DNA of 14,813 nucleotides from an uncultured Prevotella sp. (GTDB lineage Bacteria > Bacteroidota > Bacteroidia > Bacteroidales > Bacteroidaceae), in assembly GCA_900543155.1 (NCBI GenBank), contig UQQN01000061.1, positions 1 to 14,813 of the forward strand, read 5' to 3'. The translations under genes were made by a program, and so were the position numbers. The first letter of the stretch is position 1. Each line of letters begins with the position of its first letter. Below the pieces are notes generated by a model. That model saw only the letters and a list, made by a program, of their open reading frames with translations, had not been told where the DNA came from and did no database searches. This document shows, piece after piece, positions 1-6,827 of the stretch.

Positions 1-292
1 TTTCCATGCAGCTGAGCCTTGCCTCCATGTCATCAATGGCATGGCGCATGGCAAGGAAGATGGTTTTCACGCGCCTTGTGCGTGGCGTGTTGGCGAGAGC
101 GATATAGCCTTGGCTCATGTCGCTCACGCAGACAAAAGCCGTGGTGCTTTGCATGGCTTGCAGTGCCTCTTCAAAGCCTTCCAAGCCCGACACGCGACAG
201 AAAGAAAAGCCTTGTGCGGTGGCGAACTTGTTGCGTGTAACCAAATCTTGAAAGAATGCCGTAGCATTCCAAGAGCTAAGTTTTAAGTTCAT
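1..292 (-). CDS. Phage-module protein of unknown function (3' end beyond window)
   Basis: An open frame runs from the ATG at 292-290 on the minus strand to the window edge without a stop, giving about 97 visible residues beginning MNLKLSSWNATAFF. The visible part is soluble-looking. It has a Phe-rich stretch (QGFSFCRVSGLEGFEEAL) and then a basic/helical segment (RRVKTIFLAMRHAIDDM). There is no signal peptide or membrane segment. It is the last visible gene of a co-oriented minus-strand series with a 19-base gap to the previous gene, so it probably belongs to the same phage structural module. I do not recognise the family. The stop lies outside the window, so length and function are open. Confidence 0.6.
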   Translation of the reverse strand, partial: MNLKLSSWNATAFFQDLVTRNKFATAQGFSFCRVSGLEGFEEALQAMQSTTAFVCVSDMSQGYIALANTPRTRRVKTIFLAMRHAIDDMEARLSCME

Positions 293-311
293 AGGTTATG
301 AGGTTATAAAG
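293..311 (-). repeat. Tandem ATAACCTC-type intergenic leader, copy 1
   Basis: The gap before the first gene reads, on the minus strand, TAACTTTATAACCTCATAAC and onward. It is built from an octamer-like unit, ATAACCTC, repeated about twice. Nearly the same string occurs at 1975-2003 before another gene of the same module. It sits where a ribosome-binding leader is expected and may be a duplicated translation-initiation leader. Confidence 0.45.
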
Positions 312-1067
312 TTACTTTAGTTGGTTGCGCATCTCCTCTGCCTCTCGCGCCTTGGCATCAAGTTCCGTCAAGGCACGCCAACAGTCCATTTGCAGAATGG
401 CTGCTTCCTTGGTGATGTCGCCCCCTGTGAGCGCACGGATTTGTGCGTTCATCGCCTGTCGGAGTTCCTCTCCGACGCCCAAATCCGCACTCCCCAAGAG
501 ATTGCTTTTCTCTTGGGGTATATTGGTGAAGAAGTGTGGGAACATACGGGTGAAGTTCGCTTTGACGGAAGCGAACCAATAGAATACAGAAAGCAGTTCT
601 GCTTTCTCCAAACAAGCTTTGTCCGAAAGTTTTGGATAAAGCAAATGCGCCATCTCTGCAAGGCATTCCATGCTTTGCGTGTGCAGGAAGCCTTGGTAAT
701 AGTTCTCGCAAGCGAGATAATCCTCAAAGGGAACGGCTTGCAAATCGGCAGCGACTGCCGATGCACCGCCAATGACAGAAATGCGCACAGGCATGGGAGC
801 AAAACTCTCCAAGAACGCGAGTTGTCGCGCAGCAAAGGTGATTTGCCAATCGGCAAGCACCACCTGGCGTTTACTTTTCCTGTCCTTGACCAAACAGGAG
901 TGTTTGTCTGCATGACAAAGCACAACAATTTCAGCCCATTTGCAAACGCAAAGGGCTAACACCTCATTCATCGGCAAATCGCGTGCGACTTGTCGGAAGA
1001 AGAACAACAATTGTTGGTCGGACAGTTCCGACCATGACTTGGGCAGAGAAATAGAAAATGCTTCCAT
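312..1067 (-). CDS. Phage-module protein of unknown function
   Basis: This encodes about 251 residues from the preferred start at 1067 (MEAFSISLPKSWSEL). An upstream in-frame ATG at 1088 would add seven residues. I prefer the inner start because the outer one lies in one arm of a perfect 12-bp inverted repeat and adds only a non-descript MLPYFRG. The protein is predicted soluble and mostly helical. It opens with a Leu-Pro-x-Ser-Trp-x-Glu-Leu-Ser segment and ends in a charged Glu/Lys/Arg helix (DAKAREAEEMRNQLK). It is packed among a portal-like gene and two other unknowns, all on the minus strand. A head-tail or tail-assembly role would fit the context, but no motif proves this. Confidence 0.6.
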   Translation of the reverse strand: MEAFSISLPKSWSELSDQQLLFFFRQVARDLPMNEVLALCVCKWAEIVVLCHADKHSCLVKDRKSKRQVVLADWQITFAARQLAFLESFAPMPVRISVIGGASAVAADLQAVPFEDYLACENYYQGFLHTQSMECLAEMAHLLYPKLSDKACLEKAELLSVFYWFASVKANFTRMFPHFFTNIPQEKSNLLGSADLGVGEELRQAMNAQIRALTGGDITKEAAILQMDCWRALTELDAKAREAEEMRNQLK

Positions 1068-1088
1068 ACCGCGAAAGTATGGAAGCAT
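1058..1088. repeat. 12-bp perfect inverted repeat over a phage gene start
   Basis: The arms 1058-1069 (atgcttccatac) and 1077-1088 (gtatggaagcat) are perfect reverse complements separated by 7 bases. Both candidate start codons of the minus-strand gene (1088 and 1067) lie in the arms. In the mRNA the hairpin would sequester the start, or as DNA it could be an operator. Confidence 0.7.
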
Positions 1089-1109
1089 CTATTGGAAAGA
1101 AAAGACAAG

Positions 1110-1964
1110 TTAAAACCAATACCCACCTTTTCTTTTGTCATTTTTGTACCCATGATTTTCAAAGAGCGCAGCGGTTTCCGACTGTTTCCACTCTTCAAAG
1201 ATTCCATCGGGAGCATTGCGGAGGGAGTTTACGACCTCAATGCAAGAAGGCACGGGGACTTCGTCCTCGCGGAGCATATATAGTTCAATCGCGAAGATAT
1301 GCTTCCAGGCACGCTTGTAGTGTGGCGCAGATGGGGTCTCGCCCCATTTGCCCAACAATTCTGCTTGGCGCAGAGTCGCCAAGAGTTCACAGGAGAAGAA
1401 ATCATGCGCCAATTGTTCCTCGATGGCGACTTGTTTCTCATGAATGACTTGATATTGTTGCCAAGAGTGGTCGGTGCTGCCAAGTTTCCGAGGCAGATCC
1501 AACCACGGGTAAAGCGTCTGGCTCCAGTATTGGCATGGGTCGCTTGTCGCCCATGCTTCCGTACTTGCCAACAAGGGAAGCAAGATAGAAAACGTGTCAT
1601 CACGCATTTTCTCCAACGACAGGAGCAAGCGTTCCACGCGCTCCTTGCTGGCAGGGGCTATATTGGTGTTTGAAACAACACCCAAGCCATTGGGTGTAAG
1701 CACCAAATCCAACTGCGGAACGGCATGGAGCATGGCTTCTGCCACCACAGCCATACGCGCATAATGCAACAACTTGTTGTTGGCATTGCGAGTGGGCAGT
1801 TTCGCAAGAACTGCCTCAGAGAGGAACGTGGTCGTAAGCCACGCTTCCGCCACCTCCAAGTGTGGTGCAATTTTATCAAAAAGCAAGGTCTCGCCTTGCA
1901 CAGACTTCAGCACATTCGGCACGAATTGCAGAAGCACATTGTTATCGGGTATCAACAGAGACAT
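1110..1964 (-). CDS. Phage-module protein of unknown function, head/neck type by position
   Basis: This is a 284-residue soluble protein starting MSLLIPDNNVLLQFVPNV. It is rich in helices, with a repeated Trp/Leu pattern and a Lys/Arg-rich C-terminus (NDKRKGGYWF). There are no signal peptide, membrane segments or catalytic motifs that I recognise. It lies immediately downstream of the portal-like gene (36-base gap) and 21-42 bases upstream of the next gene, in transcriptional order. That is where head-completion, scaffold or connector proteins sit in many tailed-phage modules. This functional suggestion rests only on position. The start at 1964 follows an A-rich leader without a Shine-Dalgarno sequence, normal for this phylum. 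Confidence 0.6.
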   Translation of the reverse strand: MSLLIPDNNVLLQFVPNVLKSVQGETLLFDKIAPHLEVAEAWLTTTFLSEAVLAKLPTRNANNKLLHYARMAVVAEAMLHAVPQLDLVLTPNGLGVVSNTNIAPASKERVERLLLSLEKMRDDTFSILLPLLASTEAWATSDPCQYWSQTLYPWLDLPRKLGSTDHSWQQYQVIHEKQVAIEEQLAHDFFSCELLATLRQAELLGKWGETPSAPHYKRAWKHIFAIELYMLREDEVPVPSCIEVVNSLRNAPDGIFEEWKQSETAALFENHGYKNDKRKGGYWF

Positions 1965-1974
1965 AGTAGTTTTG

Positions 1975-2003
1975 AGGTTTTAGGTTATGGGGTTATAAAG
2001 TTA
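1975..2003 (-). repeat. Tandem ATAACCTC-type intergenic leader, copy 2
   Basis: On the minus strand this gap contains TTTATAACCCCATAACCTAA followed by AACCTC. It repeats the same octamer-like unit found at 293-311, and the 3' part GGTTATAAAGTTACT (plus strand) is identical in the two copies. It lies between the stop of the portal-like gene and the next start. The shared sequence suggests a duplicated leader rather than coincidence. Confidence 0.45.
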
Positions 2004-3305
2004 CTCTTCTGTGCTTACCTGCTTTGCGTCCTTATTTTCATCGAGTGTCGTAAGCTGGATAAACGGACAGTCGGGATAAGCCCCGTCCCACCTGTTGAAC
2101 CTTATAATCAGTCGGTGCACATTAAACAAAAGGTCGTGATACGGCTTTTGCAAGGCTTGTGCAATCGTATAAAGTTCGCGCTTGTCGCTGCCCGAATTGT
2201 TAGTTTGCGACTTACCCGGTACAGAACCCACAAGGTTTGAGTGCACACGCATGGTAAAGCACATCATATTCACTGCCTCGATAATATCTGTAGCCCAATC
2301 ACCGCCCTCTTTGTCCGTTTCAATCTTGTTAATCACCACATCATGCTGTTCCTCCCCGTTGGGAGACACATAAAACTCCGAGAAAAGCACCTTGCCTGAA
2401 TTCTCCATGCCCGTGAGGAAATTGATGATGTTGTCCTTTTCCTCGTTCACTCGCTCCTGTTGCTTCACGCGGTCGGTAATGCCCTCCGCCTTGAAGATAT
2501 TGCTCCAAAACGATTTGGCAATCTCAATGTGGTACTTGATAGGCGCAGAGTTTTTCAGCTTAGCCTCCTTTGCCACCCCGATGAGTTGCTTGATATTGTA
2601 CCACTTGCCCTTGAAGAGCGAGGCATAATAAGGAATGGGATAATACGTGCTGTCAGGCGTCGGCACACGGCTGACCACGGCAAACTTGCGTTTGCCCTTC
2701 TTCACCTGTGCCTGCAAGTCCGTCCAAGGACTTTGCGGGTTGAGCAGTGGAATCACCTCCACCTGTTCCGCTCGCACCGAGTTGCGCCAATTCGCGTATA
2801 ACACTTGTGGTATCACGCCCTCCTTGTTGGCAGGGGCAAAGCGAACATAGCAAGCCTCCTTGCGCAGCACCCTCACCACCTTGTTGCCTTGTTCATTGAG
2901 AATAATCACGCTCACGGCAAAGCCAAAGTGTTTGAAGTCCTGGCAAACACCGAGAAAATAACTCGCCATGTCGTTATCCAAGAAGAACTCCTCGACCTCG
3001 TTCACCACTTTCCGTTTGCACATTTCATCAGTCTGGTACACCAGTCCGCTCCCATAGCACACCTCTGCATTGAACATCTGGCAAGTACTTAGAGTCTCAT
3101 CACTCTCAATCAGATTGATAATGTCATACGGCATTTGGTCGTCTGCTCCCCAAGGCATATAACTCACCTTGTCGCTCACATGGCGCGGTGAAATCTCCTC
3201 CGCCTCCTTGAAAACCTCGCTGCTTTTGGTGGTGAACGCTGCCGCGGCATGATAGCCGGGCAGGTCGTTCACGCCTGTTATGTGTAAGTAATTGAAATCG
3301 GTCAT
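2001..3305 (-). CDS. Phage portal-like protein
   Basis: This is a 434-residue soluble protein. The early segment around residues 48-90 (SYMPWGADDQMPYDIINLIE, followed by a Cys-x-Met-x-Asn helix and GSGLVY) has the usual portal pattern: a Trp-Gly-x-Asp/Asn-x-x-Pro motif, a helix and a Gly-x-Gly turn. The later segment near residues 365-410 (SVPGKSQTNNSGSDKRELY, then a long helix ending in a basic patch) resembles the portal wing/stem region. Portal proteins form the dodecameric DNA gate of the capsid and normally follow the terminase gene. Here no terminase lies upstream: 58 bases beyond the start is the stop of an AraC regulator. A TAnnTTTG box at 3325-3332 on the minus strand could give it its own promoter. 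Family assignment is by pattern only. Confidence 0.65.
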   Translation of the reverse strand: MTDFNYLHITGVNDLPGYHAAAAFTTKSSEVFKEAEEISPRHVSDKVSYMPWGADDQMPYDIINLIESDETLSTCQMFNAEVCYGSGLVYQTDEMCKRKVVNEVEEFFLDNDMASYFLGVCQDFKHFGFAVSVIILNEQGNKVVRVLRKEACYVRFAPANKEGVIPQVLYANWRNSVRAEQVEVIPLLNPQSPWTDLQAQVKKGKRKFAVVSRVPTPDSTYYPIPYYASLFKGKWYNIKQLIGVAKEAKLKNSAPIKYHIEIAKSFWSNIFKAEGITDRVKQQERVNEEKDNIINFLTGMENSGKVLFSEFYVSPNGEEQHDVVINKIETDKEGGDWATDIIEAVNMMCFTMRVHSNLVGSVPGKSQTNNSGSDKRELYTIAQALQKPYHDLLFNVHRLIIRFNRWDGAYPDCPFIQLTTLDENKDAKQVSTEE

Positions 3306-3339
3306 AGTCTTGTACTTTTTGGTGCAAAACTATGACCGA
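3298..3339. repeat. 11-bp perfect inverted repeat over the portal-like gene start
   Basis: The arms 3298-3308 (tcggtcatagt) and 3329-3339 (actatgaccga) are perfect reverse complements with a 20-base spacer. The left arm contains the start codon of the minus-strand gene; the right arm overlaps the promoter-like box at 3325-3332. It could be an operator, an mRNA hairpin at the start, or a leftover of a rearrangement at the module edge. Confidence 0.7.
3325..3332 (-). promoter_or_regulatory. Candidate Bacteroidetes -7 box for the portal-like gene
   Basis: The minus strand reads TAGTTTTG, matching the Bacteroidetes -7 consensus TAnnTTTG, about 20 bases before the start codon at 3305. A TTTG at 3362-3359 could be the -33 element, but the spacing (26 bases) is longer than usual. 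Confidence 0.4.
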
Positions 3340-3363
3340 ATGAGCGGTGGGGAAAAGACAAAA

Positions 3364-4242
3364 TTATAAGGTCTCTTTAAACTGACTTGGTGTCATTCCT
3401 GTTTCTTTCTTGAAGAATTTTACAAAGTGTGGTGCATCGGCAAAACCTAATTCTTCAGAAATCTCTTTTATAATGATTTCGTTTTCTGCAAGCAGTTTTT
3501 TTGCTTTCAAGATTATTTCTTCATTTATGATTTTTTTAGGACTTAATCCCAAAATCTCTTTCGTTATAGCTAATAGTTTGCTTTCTGCTACCCCTATATC
3601 TTTAGAGTAAAATGCAGGCGAATGCGATTTTTTTAGATTAAATTCAATCGATTTTTTGAAGTCATATATTATTTTTAATTTGGGGAGTTCAAAATCCATG
3701 GAATCATTTTCCCAAGAGGCATGTTCCTTTAAAACCTTGAGTATAACAGATATTGTAGCTGCGGTACAATAATTTATATCATCCTTTTGATTTTCAAGTA
3801 ACGATTTTAGAACTTCTATCCACCTCGTTAGTATTTCAGCGATGTTGTCATCAATAGTAGCAACTGGTGGCGTACCAAGGTTGCAGAAGACATGATAACG
3901 AATCCAATCGGCTATTTTAAATGGTAGAAGATTGAGTAATTCCTCTGAAAAGGCTATTGCGATGTCTTCCTCATTCGTGCAAACTGCTTTATGTAAGTCT
4001 CCTGGTGAAAATAATAATATTTGATTATCACTAATTGGAAAATCTTGAAAATTTATCGAATGAGTCCCCTGTCCTTTTTTTATCCATAAAATTAGATAAA
4101 AATTGTGGGTATGTAACTCAGAATCCAAAATCCCCTTGTTGTGTGGTATAACCTTCAAGTATGAACCTTCCTTATTACAATATTGAGGTATAACCCCATC
4201 TTTTGTATGCAATACTCTTTTATAAAAAACTGATTTCCGCAT
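3364..4242 (-). CDS. AraC-family transcriptional regulator
   Basis: This encodes about 292 residues from the preferred start at 4242 (MRKSVFYKRV). An upstream ATG at 4278 would add 12 residues, but it overlaps a perfect TACCTTTG promoter box at 4266-4273, so transcription probably begins downstream of it. The N-terminal half has a cupin-like ligand/dimer domain (SELHTHNFYLILWIKKGQGT). The C-terminal ~80 residues carry the double helix-turn-helix, with the conserved second half KAKKLLAENEIIIKEISEEL, then GFADAPHFVKFFKKETGMTP. These are hallmarks of AraC-type DNA binding. The gene is markedly more AT-rich than its phage neighbours, which suggests separate origin. It is divergent from the peptide operon with only about 160 bases between starts, so it is the natural candidate regulator of that operon. 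The effector is unknown. Confidence 0.9.
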   Translation of the reverse strand: MRKSVFYKRVLHTKDGVIPQYCNKEGSYLKVIPHNKGILDSELHTHNFYLILWIKKGQGTHSINFQDFPISDNQILLFSPGDLHKAVCTNEEDIAIAFSEELLNLLPFKIADWIRYHVFCNLGTPPVATIDDNIAEILTRWIEVLKSLLENQKDDINYCTAATISVILKVLKEHASWENDSMDFELPKLKIIYDFKKSIEFNLKKSHSPAFYSKDIGVAESKLLAITKEILGLSPKKIINEEIILKAKKLLAENEIIIKEISEELGFADAPHFVKFFKKETGMTPSQFKETL

Positions 4243-4265
4243 AAATCTTACTTCGTATTTTCCTG

Positions 4266-4273
4266 CAAAGGTA
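4266..4273 (-). promoter_or_regulatory. -7 box for the AraC regulator
   Basis: The minus strand reads TACCTTTG followed by CA, a perfect match to the Bacteroidetes TAnnTTTG -7 element. It lies 23 bases before the ATG at 4242, which fits a short leader. I see no clear -33 TTTG at the expected distance, as would suit an activator-dependent or autoregulated promoter. Confidence 0.55.
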
Positions 4274-4371
4274 AACATTTCTCTTGTATGTTTTTATTTT
4301 TATGTTGTAATTTATTTGAAAATGACAATAGAAGTATGAAAATAGACAATTTACCTCTGATGGAAAGAACC

Positions 4372-4379
4372 TAATTTTG
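4372..4379 (+). promoter_or_regulatory. -7 box for the peptide biosynthesis operon
   Basis: TAATTTTG matches the TAnnTTTG -7 consensus and lies 21 bases before the ATG at 4401. About 18 bases upstream, 4350-4353 reads TTTA, an imperfect -33 element (TTTG consensus). A weak -33 with a good -7 fits control by the divergent AraC-type activator. The intergenic stretch 4279-4371 contains no other gene. Confidence 0.5.
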
Positions 4380-4400
4380 CACCATCAAAAACAATAAAAC

Positions 4401-6827
4401 ATGGTACCATCTCCGAAAATATCTGTATGCATTCCAATGTATAATGCAGCCCTTTTTATCAAGGATTGCATAAACAGCGTCTTATCTCAGTCTTTTCAAG
4501 ATTTTGAGTTACTTGTTGTTGACGATGGCTCAACAGACAACAGTTGTGAAATTGTCAAAAACATAAAAGACAATCGTGTGCGATTGATTCAGAACCAGCA
4601 TGACTATGTAGGCTCCTTGAACTTGTTATTGGACGAGGCAAAAGGCGAGTACATAGCCAAAATGGATGCAGATGATGTTATGTGCGCAAATAGGCTGACT
4701 CTCCAATATGAATACATGGAAAATCATCCCGATGTAGATTTCATAGGAGGACGAATGGCTGTGTTTAAGCAATCTACAAAGGAACCATTATATGATCTCA
4801 ATGTGAAAAGTGGTAGTCTTTGCATCTCAGATCTGTTGGATTATTGTTGTATTTGCCATCCTACAGTCATGTTCCGTACAGCAAGTATCAACGGTAAAGA
4901 AAAATTCCGTTATGACAAGCAAATGGAGTATGCAGAGGATTATGACCTTTGGATGAGGATGCTTGCGAGCGGTAAGAAATTTGTCAATCTTGATAAAGTG
5001 TTCACTTACTATCGTTTGCATGAGCAGCAAGTTACCACTTGTCATCACGAGGAACAAGCACAGAAAACCCAAAAAATCCGTGCTTGGGCTTTGAAGAAGC
5101 AGATAGAACTGGAGAAAAAGGCTTTTCAAGAACCCGCATTTATTCCCGATACCACAAACAAACTGACTGTGGTAATGCCTTTTAAAAATGAGGGTGAGGA
5201 GGTTGCCAATACCGTCAAAAGTATTCGAGACACTGTTGGAATGTCTGTGGACATCATCGCAATTGATGATGACTGTGATGACGGATTTGATTATGCAGGT
5301 TCATTGCGTGGCCTAAATGTAACATACGTACGCAACAGCTATAGGTTAGGTGCTTCCTTATCCAAGGAAAGAGGCGCTCAATTAGCTAAGACACCTTACT
5401 TTATATTGCTTGATGCTCATATGCGTTTTTACGATTCAGAGTGGGCAGAATACATCGTAAGAGAGTTAGATGCAAATCCGCACCGTCTATTATGTTGCAA
5501 GTCGATATGTTTGCAGAAGGATGAAGAAGGCAACGTATCCGTTCACCCCAAATCATACTCACCGCAAGGAGCTTATCTGTCATTCTGTTCCAATAAATAC
5601 GTTCCAGCTATAGATTGGAATGGATACACAGAATGTCTACCAACATGTGCTGAAAACCAAATACCATGTGTGTTAGGAGCAGGCTATATTACTTCAAAAA
5701 GTTACTGGAATAAGATCCACGGATTGCAAGGGCTCTTACATTATGGATGCGAAGAGGCATACATCAGCATAAAAGCATGGAAAGAAGGAGGCGGTTGCTA
5801 TTTGTTGCCCAAGTTAACGATTGGACATATATATCGCAAGAAATTTCCTTATCCCGTTTACTCATTTCAATGCATCTACAATAATCTGATTATCAGCGAA
5901 TTGTTGTTTCCAACATCAGAAAGATGCTTTGCCAAAGCGGTAGCTTGGAATCTTAGCAAGGATACATATTTCAAAGCAATGGAATATATGTCTTTGCATA
6001 AGAATGACCTTGACAAATTAGCACGGTGTTACAAGACTTTCAAAAAGAATGATTTTACATACATAAAGAATTTGAATGACATCTGCCGTAAGGTGGCACA
6101 AAAGACGATAAGAATCACTGACAAAGAAGCCGATAAAGCACGTATCTTTATCCTAAAGGAAACAGAAAAAATATCAAATGCAGGTCTGTTCTCAGGTATG
6201 GGGGGAATCCTTATAGCAGGCTTACTTTATGTAGAAGCAGGTTACTCAGAATTTGAAAGTCTGGTATATGAAGTATGGGAAAGATTGAGCAAATCCATAA
6301 AAGCAAGTCATGATCTTACTTTTCAAAATGGATTGGCTGGCATTGGTTGGGCTTTGATATACGCAGCCTCACACAATCTAATTGAAGATAGTATCGAAGA
6401 AGAACTGAGCACAATTGACAAAAAGATAATGTGTATGAGCATAAAACGTAATCAAGATTATTCTTTCCTTGAGGGAGTGGGTGGAGTTTATTGCTATGTT
6501 GTAGCTCGTTTGGGATTCAACAAACGCAACAAGTCGACCAAAAAGACTTTTTCGCAAGAGTTCCTGCAAGAATTGGATGAACAGTCTCACTGTCTTTTAA
6601 AGGATTGTCAAGATTGGCGAACAATAAACTTTGTAAGCCAATATAAAGAGCGGCTATCTGATGATTGGGAAATACTCGCCCCTGAGTTTCCAGAAATAGT
6701 GGAACTTCCTGATTATATTCCCAATATTCAGAAGAATTGGGAACTGTCCTTATCAGGAGTAATCGGTTCCGTAATAAACAAAATGATAAATGAATACAAT
6801 ACACATAATGAAGAAAAGTCTTTATAA
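4401..6827 (+). CDS. GT2 / polypeptide GalNAc-transferase-like / LanC-like fusion protein
   Basis: This 808-residue cytosolic protein has three domains. Residues ~5-230 form a GT-A family 2 glycosyltransferase (VVDDGSTD 39-46, metal-binding DADD 89-92, HPTVMFR 153-159, AEDYDLW 178-184). Residues ~253-490 form a second GT-A domain with hallmarks of polypeptide GalNAc-transferases: DDDCDDG 289-295, DxH metal motif DAH 338-340, the Gal/GalNAc-T-like segment GCEEAYISIKAW 449-460, and GHIYRKKFPY 475-484, whose His is the third metal ligand in that family. Residues ~590-800 carry LanC-like GxxG helical repeats (GLFSGMGGI 595, NGLAGIGWA 643, LEGVGGVYC 690, LSGVIGSVI 784). The WCYG and CHG zinc ligands of active LanC cyclases are absent and the domain is about half normal length, so it is likely a binding scaffold. 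It is the first gene of the operon and overlaps the radical SAM gene. Glycosylation of the precursor tail is inferred; the sugar donor is unknown. Confidence 0.85.
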   Translation: MVPSPKISVCIPMYNAALFIKDCINSVLSQSFQDFELLVVDDGSTDNSCEIVKNIKDNRVRLIQNQHDYVGSLNLLLDEAKGEYIAKMDADDVMCANRLTLQYEYMENHPDVDFIGGRMAVFKQSTKEPLYDLNVKSGSLCISDLLDYCCICHPTVMFRTASINGKEKFRYDKQMEYAEDYDLWMRMLASGKKFVNLDKVFTYYRLHEQQVTTCHHEEQAQKTQKIRAWALKKQIELEKKAFQEPAFIPDTTNKLTVVMPFKNEGEEVANTVKSIRDTVGMSVDIIAIDDDCDDGFDYAGSLRGLNVTYVRNSYRLGASLSKERGAQLAKTPYFILLDAHMRFYDSEWAEYIVRELDANPHRLLCCKSICLQKDEEGNVSVHPKSYSPQGAYLSFCSNKYVPAIDWNGYTECLPTCAENQIPCVLGAGYITSKSYWNKIHGLQGLLHYGCEEAYISIKAWKEGGGCYLLPKLTIGHIYRKKFPYPVYSFQCIYNNLIISELLFPTSERCFAKAVAWNLSKDTYFKAMEYMSLHKNDLDKLARCYKTFKKNDFTYIKNLNDICRKVAQKTIRITDKEADKARIFILKETEKISNAGLFSGMGGILIAGLLYVEAGYSEFESLVYEVWERLSKSIKASHDLTFQNGLAGIGWALIYAASHNLIEDSIEEELSTIDKKIMCMSIKRNQDYSFLEGVGGVYCYVVARLGFNKRNKSTKKTFSQEFLQELDEQSHCLLKDCQDWRTINFVSQYKERLSDDWEILAPEFPEIVELPDYIPNIQKNWELSLSGVIGSVINKMINEYNTHNEEKSL

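Noticed and set aside
321..959. Long plus-strand open frame opposite the phage gene
   Set aside because: It lies antisense to a well-packed minus-strand gene, has Cys/Arg-rich composition without family features, and no promoter or leader of its own.
1725..2240. Plus-strand open frame spanning two minus-strand genes
   Set aside because: It crosses the gap between two better-supported genes and shows no protein-like pattern; a shadow frame.
3298..3339. Phase-variable invertible promoter
   Set aside because: The inverted repeats are only 11 bp with a 20-base spacer, far shorter than known Bacteroidetes invertible promoters, and no recombinase gene is visible.
4401..4410. Palindrome atggtaccat at the operon start codon
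   Set aside because: It is a 10-bp self-complementary stretch without extension on either side; it is probably chance.
6150..6827. Active lanthionine cyclase (LanC)
   Set aside because: The helical GxxG repeats are present but the zinc-binding Cys, Cys-His motifs are absent and the domain is about half length; no LanB or LanM dehydratase is in the window.
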